From: Gracilariopsis chorda
Taxonomy: Eukaryota; Rhodophyta; Florideophyceae; Gracilariales; Gracilariaceae
Reading direction: 5' to 3'
Assembly: GCA_003194525.1 (NCBI GenBank)
Contig: NBIV01000771.1
Coordinates: 1-25,485 of the forward strand
DNA length: 25,485 bases
Numbering within the stretch: the stretch's first letter is position 1; the number at the start of each line of letters is the position of its first letter. Below, one piece after another: positions 8,076 to 20,611 of the stretch. Under the pieces are notes generated by a model. It saw only the letters and a program-made list of their open reading frames with translations. It was not told the origin of the DNA and searched no databases. The position numbers were made by a program, and so were the translations under genes.

Positions 8076-10608
8076 CTTCCTTGACGAGCATTCAAGGTAT
8101 GCACTCTTAGGCTTCATGACCCATAAAAGTGAAATTGCTGTTGTATTCGATGCAGTTGAGCACAAGTTCCAGCAGCTTGGAGGAGTGGCCATTGCGAAAG
8201 TGCACTCGGATAATGCCCAGGAGTATATTGCGTTGCAGCTGAACCCTGCCAACAATCTTCAAGACACTTCTTTCTCTCCTCCGTATACTCCGGAACACAA
8301 TGCAATAGCCGAGCGCATCAATCGCACTATGGAGGAAGCTGCTCGAGCTTTGCTCATACAGGCAAGTCTCCCAGAGTGCTTGTGGCCATACGCATTAAAG
8401 CACGTCATACATGTTCGCAATAGGGTTTATCACTCAGCAACTGGAAGCAGCCCTTACCTTTTGATGACTGGTTCAAAACCATCCCTGAAGCATGTCAAAG
8501 TGTTTGGGTGTGCTGCGTTCGTGCTTAAGATGAAACCGGATACCAAGTTCGAGTCTCGTGCACTTGAGGGAGTGTACTTGCAGACTCTTGAGCATGGTGT
8601 GTATGATGTTTTAGTCAATGACAGTGATGAGATTCCACGCATTGTAAAGTCTCGGCATGTGACATTTGACGAGTCCAAGTTCCCTGGGGCACCATTTCTG
8701 GAACATGTTATGAGTGATGAAGGTGCATCAGATGATACTTATGAATGCACAGATCACTCTGAAATCGATACTGAGAGTGGTAGTATGGTTTCTGTGGACA
8801 CCCCATTCGACATTGAGAGTGATACGGAACATATTGAATCCACTCCTATACCAACGGCACAGAGCATTGAAAGCGGTACCGATCATCCAGATGATAGCGA
8901 GCATACTCCTGGTGACGATTCGGACCCAGACAATTGTGGTGAGCATGCCCCAAGTGCTAGTCAACATACTTCGGACACTGATGTCTTACCGGAATCTGAG
9001 CCAGAACCACGCTATCCTCGCCGTACACGACGTGCACCAGCTAAGTGGTGGTACATGGCCGGTAGTGCAACGTCACAAATGGATATTGCTACCAGTGATG
9101 AACCTACTCTGGGCGAAGCACTGTCTGCCACACCACTTGAGCAGAGCCTTTGGAAGGGTGCCATTGATGAAGAACTGACATCTCTGGAGGAGAAGAACAC
9201 TTGGGAGGAGGATGAATCACCTGCCTCTCAGCCTCTTCCTACTCATGTCATTCTAAACGTAAAGCGCGATGCCAAAGGATCAGTTGAGAGATTTAAGGCT
9301 AGGGTTGTGGCTGGTGGCAATCACCAGACATACGGGCAGAACTACATGGAGACATATGCGCCAGTAGTGCCATTTAGCCTGGTCCGCATGTTCCTGTACG
9401 TCGCACTTTGTCTTCAGATGTATGTGGCTCAAGTAGATGTTAAGACTGCATTTCTCAACGGTGAGCTTAAAGAAGACGTGTGGGTGATGTCGCCGCGTGG
9501 TGTTCCTGGTCTGACCACAAAGTGCTATAAGCTACTCAAGGCTATGTACGGTTTGAAACAGGCTCATCTAGCATGGCACACCAAGTTCAAAGCAGACATG
9601 AAGAGGTTGGGTTTTGAGGAACTACCCAGCGCACCGTGCGTATTCAAGCGAAAGGTTGGAGATGGCATGTATGCCTACATACTCGTATATGTGGACGACA
9701 TTCTGGTGTTCACGCCAACGCTGGGGCAACGGACTACGGTGTTGGAGGAGCTCAAAACACTCTATGACCTCCGCATTGAGAACCGAATCACTCTGTACCT
9801 TGGCGTGGAGCTGTCATGGAAGATAGGTACAGCCGGACAACTCCTTGGTGTCAAGCTGGGACAGTCGCTGTATATTGAAAGTATACTTCGACGATTTGGT
9901 CTCCAGAACGCTAAGCCAGTACCTAGCCCTATGGTGGAGTGCTTCTTCACATCTCTAGCAATGGAGGAGGACAAATCACCAATGGATGTGCAGTTGTACC
10001 AGCAGATGATCGGGTCTCTGCTGTACTTGGCACTACGTACTAGGTTGGATATACTTGCACCAGTTCTCATCCTGGCTCGTTTTCAGAGTGCTCCTACCGC
10101 TTGGTGTCACAAAGCAGTGAAGCGTGTGCTCAGGTACCTGTGTGGAACGCGACAGCATGGGCTATGCTACAGGCCTGGATCGCTAGATCTGCATGGTTTT
10201 GTGGACTCTGACTACGCTGGAGATACTACGAGTCGGAAGTCGATGTCCGGGTATATCGTTAAACTTGGGTCAGCAACCTGCTGGTATGGTGGTAGAAAAC
10301 AAGCGTCAGTTGCGCTATCCACTGGCGAGGCGGAGTACTATGCTCTGACTTTGGCTGCACAGGAAGTGGTATGGGTTGCTCGTGTGCTACGGGAATGCGG
10401 CTTCGACATGAAACCTTTGGTTCCTCTACACTCTGACAACCAGTGCGCATTGGAGTGGGCTGGTGGTGAAAGGTGTCCTTCTAGTCGTGCTAAACACATT
10501 GATGTAAAGGTTCACTTTATCCGAGATCTCATGAGAGACAATGTGATTAGTGTTCAATACGTCCCAAGTGAGCTGAATGATGCCGATTTACTCACCAAGC
10601 CATTGTGA
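8076..10608 (+). CDS. Unit B: integrase core, reverse transcriptase and RNase H (gag-pol 3' fragment)
   Basis: Open from the solo LTR junction to TGA at 10606-10608; upstream it is open to a GTG at 8044, which is not a likely eukaryotic start. Order: integrase core with the second Asp in HSDN (8209-8211) and Glu in AER (8311-8313), 33 residues apart where copia integrases usually have 35; integrase C-terminal region with VFGCAAFV; an acidic Ser/Asp/Glu linker (about 8700-9000) ending in a basic RYPRRTRRAP patch; RVT_2 with VDVKTAFLNG (Asp at 9436) and YVDD (9688-9699); RNase H with DSDYAGD (10204), TGEAEY, HSDNQ and KHIDV. RT has QAHLAW where QAPRAW is usual. The RT and RNase H parts look intact, but the integrase is split from its first Asp, so the unit cannot transpose on its own products. 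Confidence 0.95.
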
Positions 10609-10653
10609 CGTATGAGTGTTAATGCCATTCTCAAACGGCTTGGTCTTGGACAG

Positions 10654-10668
10654 GAACTCGAGGAGGAG
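10654..10668 (+). promoter_or_regulatory. Polypurine tract before LTR2
   Basis: The same 15 bases as at 4004-4018, directly before the TGTTG start of LTR2, for plus-strand priming. Confidence 0.75.
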
Positions 10669-11402
10669 TGTTGAAGTGTTGAACTCTACAAGTGGTCGAG
10701 TGCCTGGCCAACCCCCACAGAAGGTGTCAGCTTGGTCCAAAACCAAACCTTCAGGGGACGATGGGCATTTTTGGAGCCCCTCGCTCCAAAAGCGCATATT
10801 GCGCCTCTGCTCAAACCCAACGTGAAACGGCAATGTGATTGGCTACTGCAAAATGCTATATGCATTGTATACCGTACAAGTGTTATGGAGTGTATGGTAC
10901 TGGAATGCGGATATGCAGAAGTGGAGCAATGTGGTTGGTCCAAGTGTGCGCGCAGTAGACGGTTGTGCTGCAATGCCGAAGATGCGAATGGGAGCTGTAT
11001 TGGGTGATTTGGGACAATGTGCGTTTGCGGGCTGCGCGGAGGGTTGGAGTGCAAGGATGGTAATTGTTGATTTTTTAGAGCTGGTTCCAGATCAAGGGAC
11101 TGGCAATGGATTTGCCGCATTGATTGATTTAGTTATTTGAAATTGTGACCCTCTAGATTGTGTGCGCGTTTCGTGTACACCTGCACACACGAATAACGTG
11201 TAGTGTAATGGTGCAACCACCGCCGTCGCTTGCTGCGACGACGGTGAAGTGTGTGCGGTAGGGTATATGTAGATTGGCTTTGCCTGCTGTCGAGTAAACT
11301 GGTCGACTAAGGCTGACAACCTTCCTTGTTTTATTTTCTTGTTTCTTCTTCCTCCCGTTGTTTCTTCCCTTTTTGTTTTCATAACCCGCGTGCGTTGCAA
11401 CA
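10669..11402 (+). repeat. LTR2 of the copia element
   Basis: 734 bp with the same ends and internal signals as LTR1. It is 3' LTR of unit B and 5' LTR of unit C. Differences from LTR1 are an A in place of G at 11063 (shared with LTR4), one extra T that spoils the GCGCATATGCGC palindrome, one G lost near 11041 and one T added in the U5 pyrimidine run. The last three are single-base length changes of the kind expected from sequencing error. Confidence 0.93.
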
Positions 11403-11416
11403 GGTTATGGGCCCAG
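11403..11416 (+). promoter_or_regulatory. Primer-binding site (unit C)
   Basis: GGTTATGGGCCCAG directly after CAACA of LTR2; matches the initiator tRNA-Met anticodon arm as in unit B. Confidence 0.8.
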
Positions 11417-12190
11417 AGCGTCGACTTTTTGCAGACGTCGCGCTCTACTAATATCTCTTTGGATTCTACGAAGACTGGTTTTTCTTTCGCGCAGGTACGC
11501 GTTGCGTTGCGAGCGAGCGAATCTTGTGGAAGTCGAGTGGCAGTGGTGAAAGTAGGCAAAGCGTTCAGAGACACCTTCTCTGGTAAGCCGACCTGCGCCT
11601 GTTCCGATCCCTGCTTCTTTGCTTCAGCGCACAAGGAAGACCGCGCTATTTTCGGGCAAGCGACTAGAAGGGGGTTAACTGGTGAAAGCTTATCGCGTCA
11701 GCTACTAGCCTCCCTTGGACGTCTCGTACGGATTGTAAAGCCCCTCGCTCTGAAGTGCGCAGAGCAGGATTGGTCGCAGAATCCGCATCTCACCTGGAGA
11801 GAGTTACCAGGAACCAGAGGATTCGGACCTCTAGGGTAGCGGGATAGTATCTCCTGCCAGTGCGCCCGTCTTAAGAAGTTTTATTTCTGTCCAGGCTCGT
11901 ATCAGTACGTCCTGTGAGTAAACTCCGGGCGTTGAGTACCCGAACTCTGCCTGTGATCGCGTACGAGACGCGTCTCGACAAGCGTAGTAGACTTGGTTAC
12001 ACGGTCTCCGCTGAAGTTTTCGATGTTGAGTGTTTGAGATTCTTCTCCGCTACAGTTTTTCTGGTTCTTTGTGTAACAGAACCCTGGAAATCCCTCTTTT
12101 AGCTTCAATACATTGCGTGGATATCACTACATTTGGCATCTACATAGTTGCTTTTTGTTGCTTTTCTTTGGTTCTAGTCCCGTAGGAACC
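11417..12190 (+). other. Untranslated leader of unit C
   Basis: 774 bases, nearly identical to the unit B leader. The T run near 12056 has five Ts where units B and D have six and unit E has five. The same ATG poverty and splice-like words are present. No gene is supported here. Confidence 0.7.
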
Positions 12191-13944
12191 ATGTCCGACT
12201 CCGAAGTTGAAACGGAATCCACATCTGGAATGAAAATTCCTCGTTTCCATGGTAAGCGTGGTGATGATTATATGCTGTGGCGTCACCGTCTCCGTGCTGC
12301 ATGCCGTATTAATGGTGTCTGGAATGTCGCGAATCCTCTGGGGTTCAATCTACCACAGATATTTCAACTCAAGACACAACTACCGCAGGTAGTGGCACTG
12401 AAATAGCAACTCCCCGTATCATTGCGAAACGAGAAAAGGCTTGTGGTATCATCATCTGTGCTCTTGGTGATGCTCCATTACGCGTAGTCATGGACGTGGA
12501 TGATGATCCTGCACGTATGTTGCAACTCTTGGATGGACGTTATGCCTCCAATAGGACTGTATCTAGAATTGCAGTGCAGACACGATTGTTTCCGAATGTC
12601 GTACAGCGGTGAGAACATGTCCAGCTATGTGGATCAATACACGGCATTGTTCGCTCAGTTAGACCGTATGGGCAAGGATGCTGCTATACCGGAGTCTCAC
12701 AAGGCACCTATGCTACTTGCTTCCATTGATCCGAACAGTTCGTTGGAGTCCATGGCTGCTGCACTCCGTACCAAGGACATATCGGAACTGACTTGGGACT
12801 ATGTGGCAACCACTTTGATCGATGAGTACAATGCTCGTCTGGTCAGTTCTTCTAGTTCTGGACGTACGCGAAGACGAAAGAAGAACAGAAGCAAAGGTTC
12901 TGGTGGTTCACGTGTGTCCCAATACTCCAGTCACACTCACATCAGGGATGGAAGTGACTCTGATGATCGGCCAAGTACAACTGGTAGAGCATACGTTGGT
13001 GTCCAGTAACCGGACTTATCACTGTGAATTCTGTGATCGTGATGGTCACACAAAGGACAGATGCCAATGTGAATCCCGATAACCCAGATAATCACTTACC
13101 CAAAAGCATCCTGGACAAGCTTAACATCAAATCGAAGAGCAAATCTGGGGCGTCCAAGTCTTGCAATAAACCGGCTGGTAGTTCATCAAAGATTGAGGTA
13201 TGTGGTATGGCACTGGAAAAGTCTTCCATCGTACCTCCCGACAGTTGTGATATGGACACCTATGCCGATAGTGGTGCTACATCACACTTTTTCGATTCGG
13301 TGTCTGCGTTTATTCCCGAGTCTTTGCACAACGTAGAAACTCGAACCATCATGCTTGCCGACAATACTGAAGTATGTGCAACGCAGCGGGGTGACATAGT
13401 ATTGCCATTTGAGTACGCAAACCTACGATTGACTGATGTCCTGTTCGTTCCAGAACTGGAATACAATTTGGTGTCCATAGGATGCTTGGCGGACAAGGGC
13501 ATTGAATCTTTTCTTTCGCTCAAGTGAAGTTCGTCTCACCTTGGACAATGGGTTTGTAGTCGGCAGTGGCCATCGCGATCGACGCTCGGGGTTGTACACC
13601 TTACCGATCCGATATTGCAAGGTACCAAACCAACCCCATCCTCGTCACCAACTAGTGGAGATCATTGCATGAAGACATCGGAGTCCAGTATTGCTAATCT
13701 ATGGCATCGGCGACTTGCCCACATCAATGCGCGCGACCTCCAGTCAGTTTACAAACATGCTGAAGGGGTGCCGAAGATGTCGGGAATGGAGGAGATATGC
13801 CGCCCGTGTATGCTTGGTAAGGCACATAAACTTCCGTTCCCTGGCAAATACGACCGAGCATCAGCCGTAGGTGAGGTGGTACACTCCGATATACTAGGGC
13901 CCCTTGTACCTTCATTCCCACAAAAAGTTTCAATATGCCTCTAC
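12191..13944 (+). pseudogene. Unit C: frameshifted Gag, protease and integrase N-terminal part
   Basis: The counterpart of the unit B 5' fragment, with the same start context and domains, but broken by single-base changes. They are a C lost near 12334, a T gained near 12590, a T gained near 12996, an A gained near 13066, a T gained near 13510, a C lost near 13604 and an A gained near 13925. The zinc knuckle, protease DSGA and HHCC motifs can still be read in separate frames. As written it would give only a truncated Gag of roughly 70 residues. Because unit B is intact and almost all changes are in short base runs, some or all could be consensus errors. Confidence 0.88.
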
Positions 13945-14723
13945 TGTTGAGAGTTGAAAGGAAGTTGAGGGGATGGAAGGGAAGTTCGCCAGCTCTAGCT
14001 TGGATTTACTTGGAGGTCCTTCAGGACATCTTATATACCACTCTAAACTCGAATTGCGCGGGAACACCAACTACAAGTAAAACCTAAACCACTAAGCAGG
14101 GACACTCAATACTACCAATCATCATCTAACATGACATAGCCAGCTCAGCACAACCTCATTACACCAACGCACACCAACGCACCAATGTTCTGTAATAGTT
14201 ACGTGCATACACATGACCATGACAAGGCACAAATTCACGACTCCAACACACGGCCAGCACATGCCAACACATCACGGTAAGTCAACACGTCACGGTAAGT
14301 CGGCACGTAACCTGTGGTGTTAGTGCCATGTCATCATGTGGCAATGCACACAACACCCACGTCATCAATATACCCGTGAATGTGTAAACCTGTTGACAGT
14401 GCATGCGCACCCTTACCATTGTACCAACCACTGCTGTACCACTTGTACCAGGTGTCAACCACCTCATCAGTATCCCCTGCACACAACGTACACTGTGACC
14501 ACTGTAGTAGCTGGACACGTGGGTGTGTCCAACCGATCCAGTTATGCCATACCACTTGTACGCACCACGTTGCATATGTACACTTGCAGTAGCCATCAGA
14601 AGCCAGTTTCACGTTGGGTTCGCGCACACGCGCATATGCCCTTTTGCAGAGGTACCCTCTAAAACAGCCCATGCTCCCCGGAACATTTGGTTTTCAGTGA
14701 CAGCACAGGTACTACTGCCAACA
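13945..14723 (-). mobile_element. Nested solo LTR, antisense (unit C)
   Basis: 779 bp, TGTTG...CAACA, flanked by TCTAC at 13940-13944 and 14724-14728. It is the same insertion as in unit B with a few one-base changes: C lost near 14025, G gained near 14251, C gained near 14411 and A lost near 14595. The minus-strand TATATAAG is at 14030-14037. Confidence 0.92.
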
Positions 14724-14728
14724 TCTAC

Positions 14729-17261
14729 CTTCCTTGACGAGCATTCAAAGGTATGCACTCTTAGGCTTCATGACCCATAAAAGTGAAATTGCTGTTGTAT
14801 TCGATGCAGTTGAGCACAAGTTCCAGCAGCTTGGAGGAGTGGCCATTGCGAAAGTGCACTCGGATAATGCCCAGGAGTATATTGCGTTGCAGCTGAACCC
14901 TGCCAACAATCTTCAAGACACTTCTTTCTCTCCTCCGTATACTCCGGAACACAATGCAATAGCCGAGCGCATCAATCGCACTATGGAGGAAGCTGCTCGA
15001 GCTTTGCTCATACAGGCAAGTCTCCCAGAGTGCTTGTGGCCATACGCATTAAAGCACGTCATACATGTTCGCAATAGGGTTTATCACTCAGCAACTGGAA
15101 GCAGCCCTTACCTTTTGATGACTGGTTCAAAACCATCCCTGAAGCATGTCAAAGTGTTTGGGTGTGCTGCGTTCGTGCTTAAGATGAAACCGGATACCAA
15201 GTTCGAGTCTCGTGCACTTGAGGGAGTGTACTTGCAGACTCTTGAGCATGGTGTGTATGATGTTTTAGTCAATGACAGTGATGAGATTCCACGCATTGTA
15301 AAGTCTCGGCATGTGACATTTGACGAGTCCAAGTTCCCTGGGGCACCATTTCTGGAACATGTTATGAGTGATGAAGGTGCATCAGATGATACTTATGAAT
15401 GCACAGATCACTCTGAAATCGATACTGAGAGTGGTAGTATGGTTTCTGTGGACACCCCATTCGACATTGAGAGTGATACGGAACATATTGAATCCACTCC
15501 TATACCAACGGCACAGAGCATTGAAAGCGGTACCGATCATCCAGATGATAGCGAGCATACTCTTGGTGACGATTCGGACCCAGACAATTGTGGTGAGCAT
15601 GCCCCAAGTGCTAGTCAACATACTTCGGACACTGATGTCTTACCGGAATCTGAGCCAGAACCACGCTATCCTCGCCGTACACGACGTGCACCAGCTAAGT
15701 GGTGGTACATGGCCGTAGTGCAACGTCACAAATGGATATTGCTACCAGTGATGAACCTACTCTGGGCGAAGCACTGTCTGCCACACCACTTGAGCAGAGC
15801 CTTTGGAAGGGTGCCATTGATGAAGAACTGACATCTCTGGAGGAGAAGAACACTTGGGAGGAGGATGAATCACCTGCCTCTCAGCCTCTTCCTACTCATG
15901 TCATTCTAAACGTAAAGCGCGATGCCAAAGGATCAGTTGAGAGATTTAAGGCTAGGGTTGTGGCTGGTGGCAATCACCAGACATACGGGCAGAACTACAT
16001 GGAGACATATGCGCCAGTAGTGCCATTTAGCCTGGTCCGCATGTTCCTGTACGTCGCACTTTGTCTTCAGATGTATGTGGCTCAAGTAGATGTTAAGACT
16101 GCATTTCTCAACGGTGAGCTTAAAGAAGACGTGTGGGTGATGTCGCCGCGTGGTGTTCCTGGTCTGACCACAAAGTGCTATAAGCTACTCAAGGCTATGT
16201 ACGGTTTGAAACAGGCTCATCTAGCATGGCACACCAAGTTCAAAGCAGACATGAAGAGGTTGGGTTTTGAGGAACTACCCAGCGCACCGTGCGTATTCAA
16301 GCGAAAGGTTGGAGATGGCATGTATGCCTACATACTCGTATATGTGGACGACATTCTGGTGTTCACGCCAACGCTGGGGCAACGGACTACGGTGTTGGAG
16401 GAGCTCAAAACACTCTATGACCTCCGCATTGAGAACCGAATCACTCTGTACCTTGGCGTGGAGCTGTCATGGAAGATAGGTACAGCCGGACAACTCCTTG
16501 GTGTCAAGCTGGGACAGTCGCTGTATATTGAAAGTATACTTCGACGATTTGGTCTCCAGAACGCTAAGCCAGTACCTAGCCCTATGGTGGAGTGCTTCTT
16601 CACATCTCTAGCAATGGAGGAGGACAAATCACCAATGGATGTGCAGTTGTACCAGCAGATGATCGGGTCTCTGCTGTACTTGGCACTACGTACTAGGTTG
16701 GATATACTTGCACCAGTTCTCATCCTGGCTCGTTTTCAGAGTGCTCCTACCGCTTGGTGTCACAAAGCAGTGAAGCGTGTGCTCAGGTACCTGTGTGGAA
16801 CGCGACAGCATGGGCTATGCTACAGGCCTGGATCGCTAGATCTGCATGGTTTTGTGGACTCTGACTACGCTGGAGATACTACGAGTCGGAAGTCGATGTC
16901 CGGGTATATCGTTAAACTTGGGTCAGCAACCTGCTGGTATGGTGGTAGAAAACAAGCGTCAGTTGCGCTATCCACTGGCGAGGCGGAGTACTATGCTCTG
17001 ACTTTGGCTGCACAGGAAGTGGTATGGGTTGCTCGTGTGCTACGGGAATGCGGCTTCGACATGAAACCTTTGGTTCCTCTACACTCTGACAACCAGTGCG
17101 CATTGGAGTGGGCTGGTGGTGAAAGGTGTCCTTCTAGTCGTGCTAAACACATTGATGTAAAGGTTCACTTTATCCGAGATCTCATGAGAGACAATGTGAT
17201 TAGTGTTCAATACGTCCCAAGTGAGCTGAATGATGCCGATTTACTCACCAAGCCATTGTGA
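14729..17261 (+). pseudogene. Unit C: integrase core, RT and RNase H with one frameshift
   Basis: Equivalent to 8076-10608. One A is gained near 14748, before the second integrase Asp, and one G is lost near 15714, at the end of the acidic linker just before the RT domain. The RT and RNase H parts beyond 15717 are open to the TGA at 17259-17261 and their deduced protein is the same as in unit B, including VDVKTAFLNG, YVDD, DSDYAGD and the KHIDV segment. The linker has T at 15563, giving Leu as in unit A. The single lost G at GGTAGTG may be an assembly error. Confidence 0.9.
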
Positions 17262-17306
17262 CGTATGAGTGTTAATGCCATTCTCAAACGGCTTGGTCTT
17301 GGACAG

Positions 17307-17321
17307 GAACTCGAGGAGGAG
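17307..17321 (+). promoter_or_regulatory. Polypurine tract before LTR3
   Basis: Same 15 bases as at 4004-4018, directly before LTR3. Confidence 0.75.
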
Positions 17322-18054
17322 TGTTGAAGTGTTGAACTCTACAAGTGGTCGAGTGCCTGGCCAACCCCCACAGAAGGTGTCAGCTTGGTCCAAAACCAAA
17401 CCTTCAGGGGACGATGGGCATTTTTGGAGCCCCTCGCTCCAAAAGCGCATATGCGCCTCTGCTCAAACCCAACGTGAAACGGCAATGTGATTGGCTACTG
17501 CAAAATGCTATATGCATTGTATACCGTACAAGTGTTATGGAGTGTATGGTACTGGAATGCGGATATGCAGAAGTGGAGCAATGTGGTTGGTCCAAGTGTG
17601 CGCGCAGTAGACGGTTGTGCTGCAATGCCGAAGATGCGAATGGGAGCTGTATTGGGTGATTTGGGACAATGTGCGTTTGCGGGCTGCGCGGAGGGGTTGG
17701 AGTGCAAGGATGGTAGTTGTTGATTTTTTAGAGCTGGTTCCAGATCAAGGGACTGGCAATGGATTTGCCGCATTGATTGATTTAGTTATTTGAAATTGTG
17801 ACCCTCTAGATTGTGTGCGCGTTTCGTGTACACCTGCACACACGAATAACGTGTAGTGTAATGGTGCAACCACCGCCGTCGCTTGCTGCGACGACGGTGA
17901 AGTGTGTGCGGTAGGGTATATGTAGATTGGCTTTGCCTGCTGTCGAGTAAACTGGTCGACTAAGGCTGACAACCTTCCTTGTTTTATTTTCTTGTTTCTT
18001 CTTCCTCCCGTTGTTTCTTCCCTTTTGTTTTCATAACCCGCGTGCGTTGCAACA
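17322..18054 (+). repeat. LTR3 of the copia element
   Basis: 733 bp with the same ends, hairpins, palindrome and TATATG (17917-17922) as LTR1. It carries G at 17716 like LTR1, against A in LTR2 and LTR4. It is 3' LTR of unit C and 5' LTR of unit D. Confidence 0.93.
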
Positions 18055-18068
18055 GGTTATGGGCCCAG
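18055..18068 (+). promoter_or_regulatory. Primer-binding site (unit D)
   Basis: GGTTATGGGCCCAG directly after CAACA of LTR3; matches the initiator tRNA-Met anticodon arm. Confidence 0.8.
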
Positions 18069-18847
18069 AGCGTCGACTTTTTGCAGACGTCGCGCTCTAC
18101 TAATATCTCTTTGGATTTCTACGAAGACTGGTTTTTCTTTCGCGCAGGTACGCGTTGCGTTGCGAGCGAGCGAATCTTGTGGAAGTCGAGTGGCAGTGGT
18201 GAAAGTAGGCAAAGCGTTCAGAGACACCTTCTCTGGTAAGCCGACCTGCGCCTGTTCCGATCCCTGCTTCTTTGCTTCAGCGCACAAGGAAGACCGCGCT
18301 ATTTTCGGGCAAGCGACTAGAAGGGGTTAACTGGTGAAAGCTTATCGCGTCAGCTACTAGCCTCCCTTGGACGTCTCGTACGGATTGTAAAGCCCCTCGC
18401 TCTGAAGTGCGCAGAGCAGGATTGGTCGCAGAATCCGCATCTCACCTGGAGAGAGTTACCAGGAACCAGAGGATTCGGACCTCTAGGGTAGCGGGGATAG
18501 TATCTCCTGCCAGTGCGCCCGTCTTAAGAAGTTTTTATTTCTGTCCAGGCTCGTATCAGTACGTCCTGTGAGTAAACTCCGGGCGTTGAGTACCCGAACT
18601 CTGGCCTGTGATCGCGTACGAGACGCGTCTCGACAAGCGTAGTAGACTTGGTTACACGGTCTCCGCTGAAGTTTTCGATGTTGAGTGTTTGAGATTCTTC
18701 TCCGCTACAGTTTTTTCTGGTTCTTTGTGTAACAGAACCCTGGAAAATCCCTCTTTTAGCTTCAATACATTGCGTGGATTATCACTACATTTGGCATCTA
18801 CATAGTTGCTTTTGTTGCTTTTCTTTGGTTCTAGTCCCGTAGGAACC
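18069..18847 (+). other. Untranslated leader of unit D
   Basis: 779 bases, as in unit B with a handful of added single bases (for example near 18116, 18538, 18604, 18746 and 18780). The T run near 18711 has six Ts as in unit B. No gene is supported. Confidence 0.7.
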
Positions 18848-20611
18848 ATGTCCGACTCCGAAGTTGAAACGGAATCCACATCTGGAATGAAAATTCCTCG
18901 TTTTCCATGGTAAGCGTGGTGATGATTATATGCTGTGGCGTCACCGTCTCCGTGCTGCCATGCCGTATTAATGGTGTCTGGAATGTCGCGAATCCCTCTG
19001 GGGTTCAATCTACCACAGATATTTCAACTCAAGACACAACTACCGCAGGTAGTTGGCACTGAAATAGCAACTCCCCGTATCATTGCGAAACGAGAAAAGG
19101 CTTGTGGTATCATCATCTGTGCTCTTGGTGATGCTCCATTACGCGTAGTCATGGACGTGGATGATGATCCTGCACGTATGTTGCAACTCTTGGATGGACG
19201 TTATGCCTCCAATAGGACTGTATCTAGAATTGCAGTGCAGACACGATTGTTCCGAATGTCGTACAGCGGTGAGAACATGTCCAGCTATGTGGATCAATAC
19301 ACGGCATTGTTCGCTCAGTTAGACCGTATGGGCAAGGATGGCTGCTATACCGGAGTCTCACAAGGCACCTATGCTACTTGCTTCCATTGATCCGAACAGT
19401 TCGTTGGAGTCCATGGCTGCTGCACTCCGTACCAAGGACATATCGGAACTGACTTGGGACTATGTGGCAACCACTTTGATCGATGAGTACAATGCTCGTC
19501 TGGTCAGTTCTTTCTAGTTCTGGACGTACGCGAAGACGAAAGAAGAACAGAAGCAAAGGTTCTGGTGGTTCACGTGTGTCCCAATACTCCAGTCACACTC
19601 ACATCAGGGATGGAAGTGACTCTGATGATCGGCCAAGTACAACTGGTAGAGCATACGTGGTGTCCAGTAACCGGACTTATCACTGTGAATTCTGTGATCG
19701 TGATGGTCACACAAAGGACAGATGCCATGTGAATCCCGATAACCCAGATAATCACTTACCCAAAAGCATCCTGGACAAGCTTAACATCAAATCGAAGAGC
19801 AAATCTGGGGCGTCCAAGTCTTGCAATAAACCGGCTGGTAGTTCATCAAAGATTGAGGTATGTGGTATGGCACTGGAAAAGTCTTCCATCGTACCTCCCG
19901 GACAGTTGTGATATGGACACCTATGCCGATAGTGGTGCTACATCACACTTTTTCGATTCGGTGTCTGCGTTTATTCCCGAGTCTTTGCACAACGTAGAAA
20001 CTCGAACCATCATGCTTGCCGACAATACTGAAGTATGTGCAACGCAGCGGCGGGTGACATAGTATTGCCATTTGAGTACGCAAACCTACGATTGACTGAT
20101 GTCCTGTTCGTTCCAGAACTGGAATACAATTTTGGTGTCCATAGGATGCTTGGCGGACAAGGGCATTGAATCTTTCTTTCGCTCAAGTGAAGTTTCGTCT
20201 CACCTTGGACAATGGGTTTGTAGTCGGCAGTGGCCATCGCGATCGACGCTCGGGGTTGTACACCTTACCCGATCCAGATATTGCAAGGTACCAAACCAAC
20301 CCCATCCTCGTCACCAACTAGTGGAGATCATTGCATGAAGACATCGGAGTCCAGTATTGCTAATCTATGGCATCGGCGACTTGCCCACATCAATGCGCGC
20401 GACTCCAGTCAGTTTACAAACATGCTGAAGGGGTGCCGAAGATGTCGGGAATGGAGGAGATATGCCGCCCGTGTATGCTTTGGTAAGGCACATAAACTTC
20501 CGTTCCCTGGCAAATACGACCGGCCATCAGCCGTAGGTGAGGTGGTACACTCCGATATACTAGGGCCCCTCTGTACCTTCATTCCCACAAAGAGTTTCAA
20601 TATGCCTCTAC
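18848..20611 (+). pseudogene. Unit D: heavily frameshifted Gag, protease and integrase N-terminal part
   Basis: The same region as 5541-7291 with at least 14 small changes, mostly one-base gains. Gains lie near 18901, 18959, 19053, 19341, 19510, 19900, 20052 (two bases), 20133, 20194, 20276, 20480, 20571 and 20592; a loss lies near 20403. The first gain stops the Gag frame after about 20 codons. Domain pieces (zinc knuckle near 19683, DSGA near 19926, HHCC near 20370-20470) are still readable frame by frame. This unit has the highest density of gains, typical of raw long-read sequence. It is a pseudogene as written, but the true state is uncertain. Confidence 0.87.

Noticed and set aside
10686..11634. 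Several open frames of 100-180 codons on both strands in the LTR and leader
   Set aside because: They differ in length and fuse or split between units because of single-base indels, show no domain, and lie in LTR or leader sequence. I treat them as chance frames.
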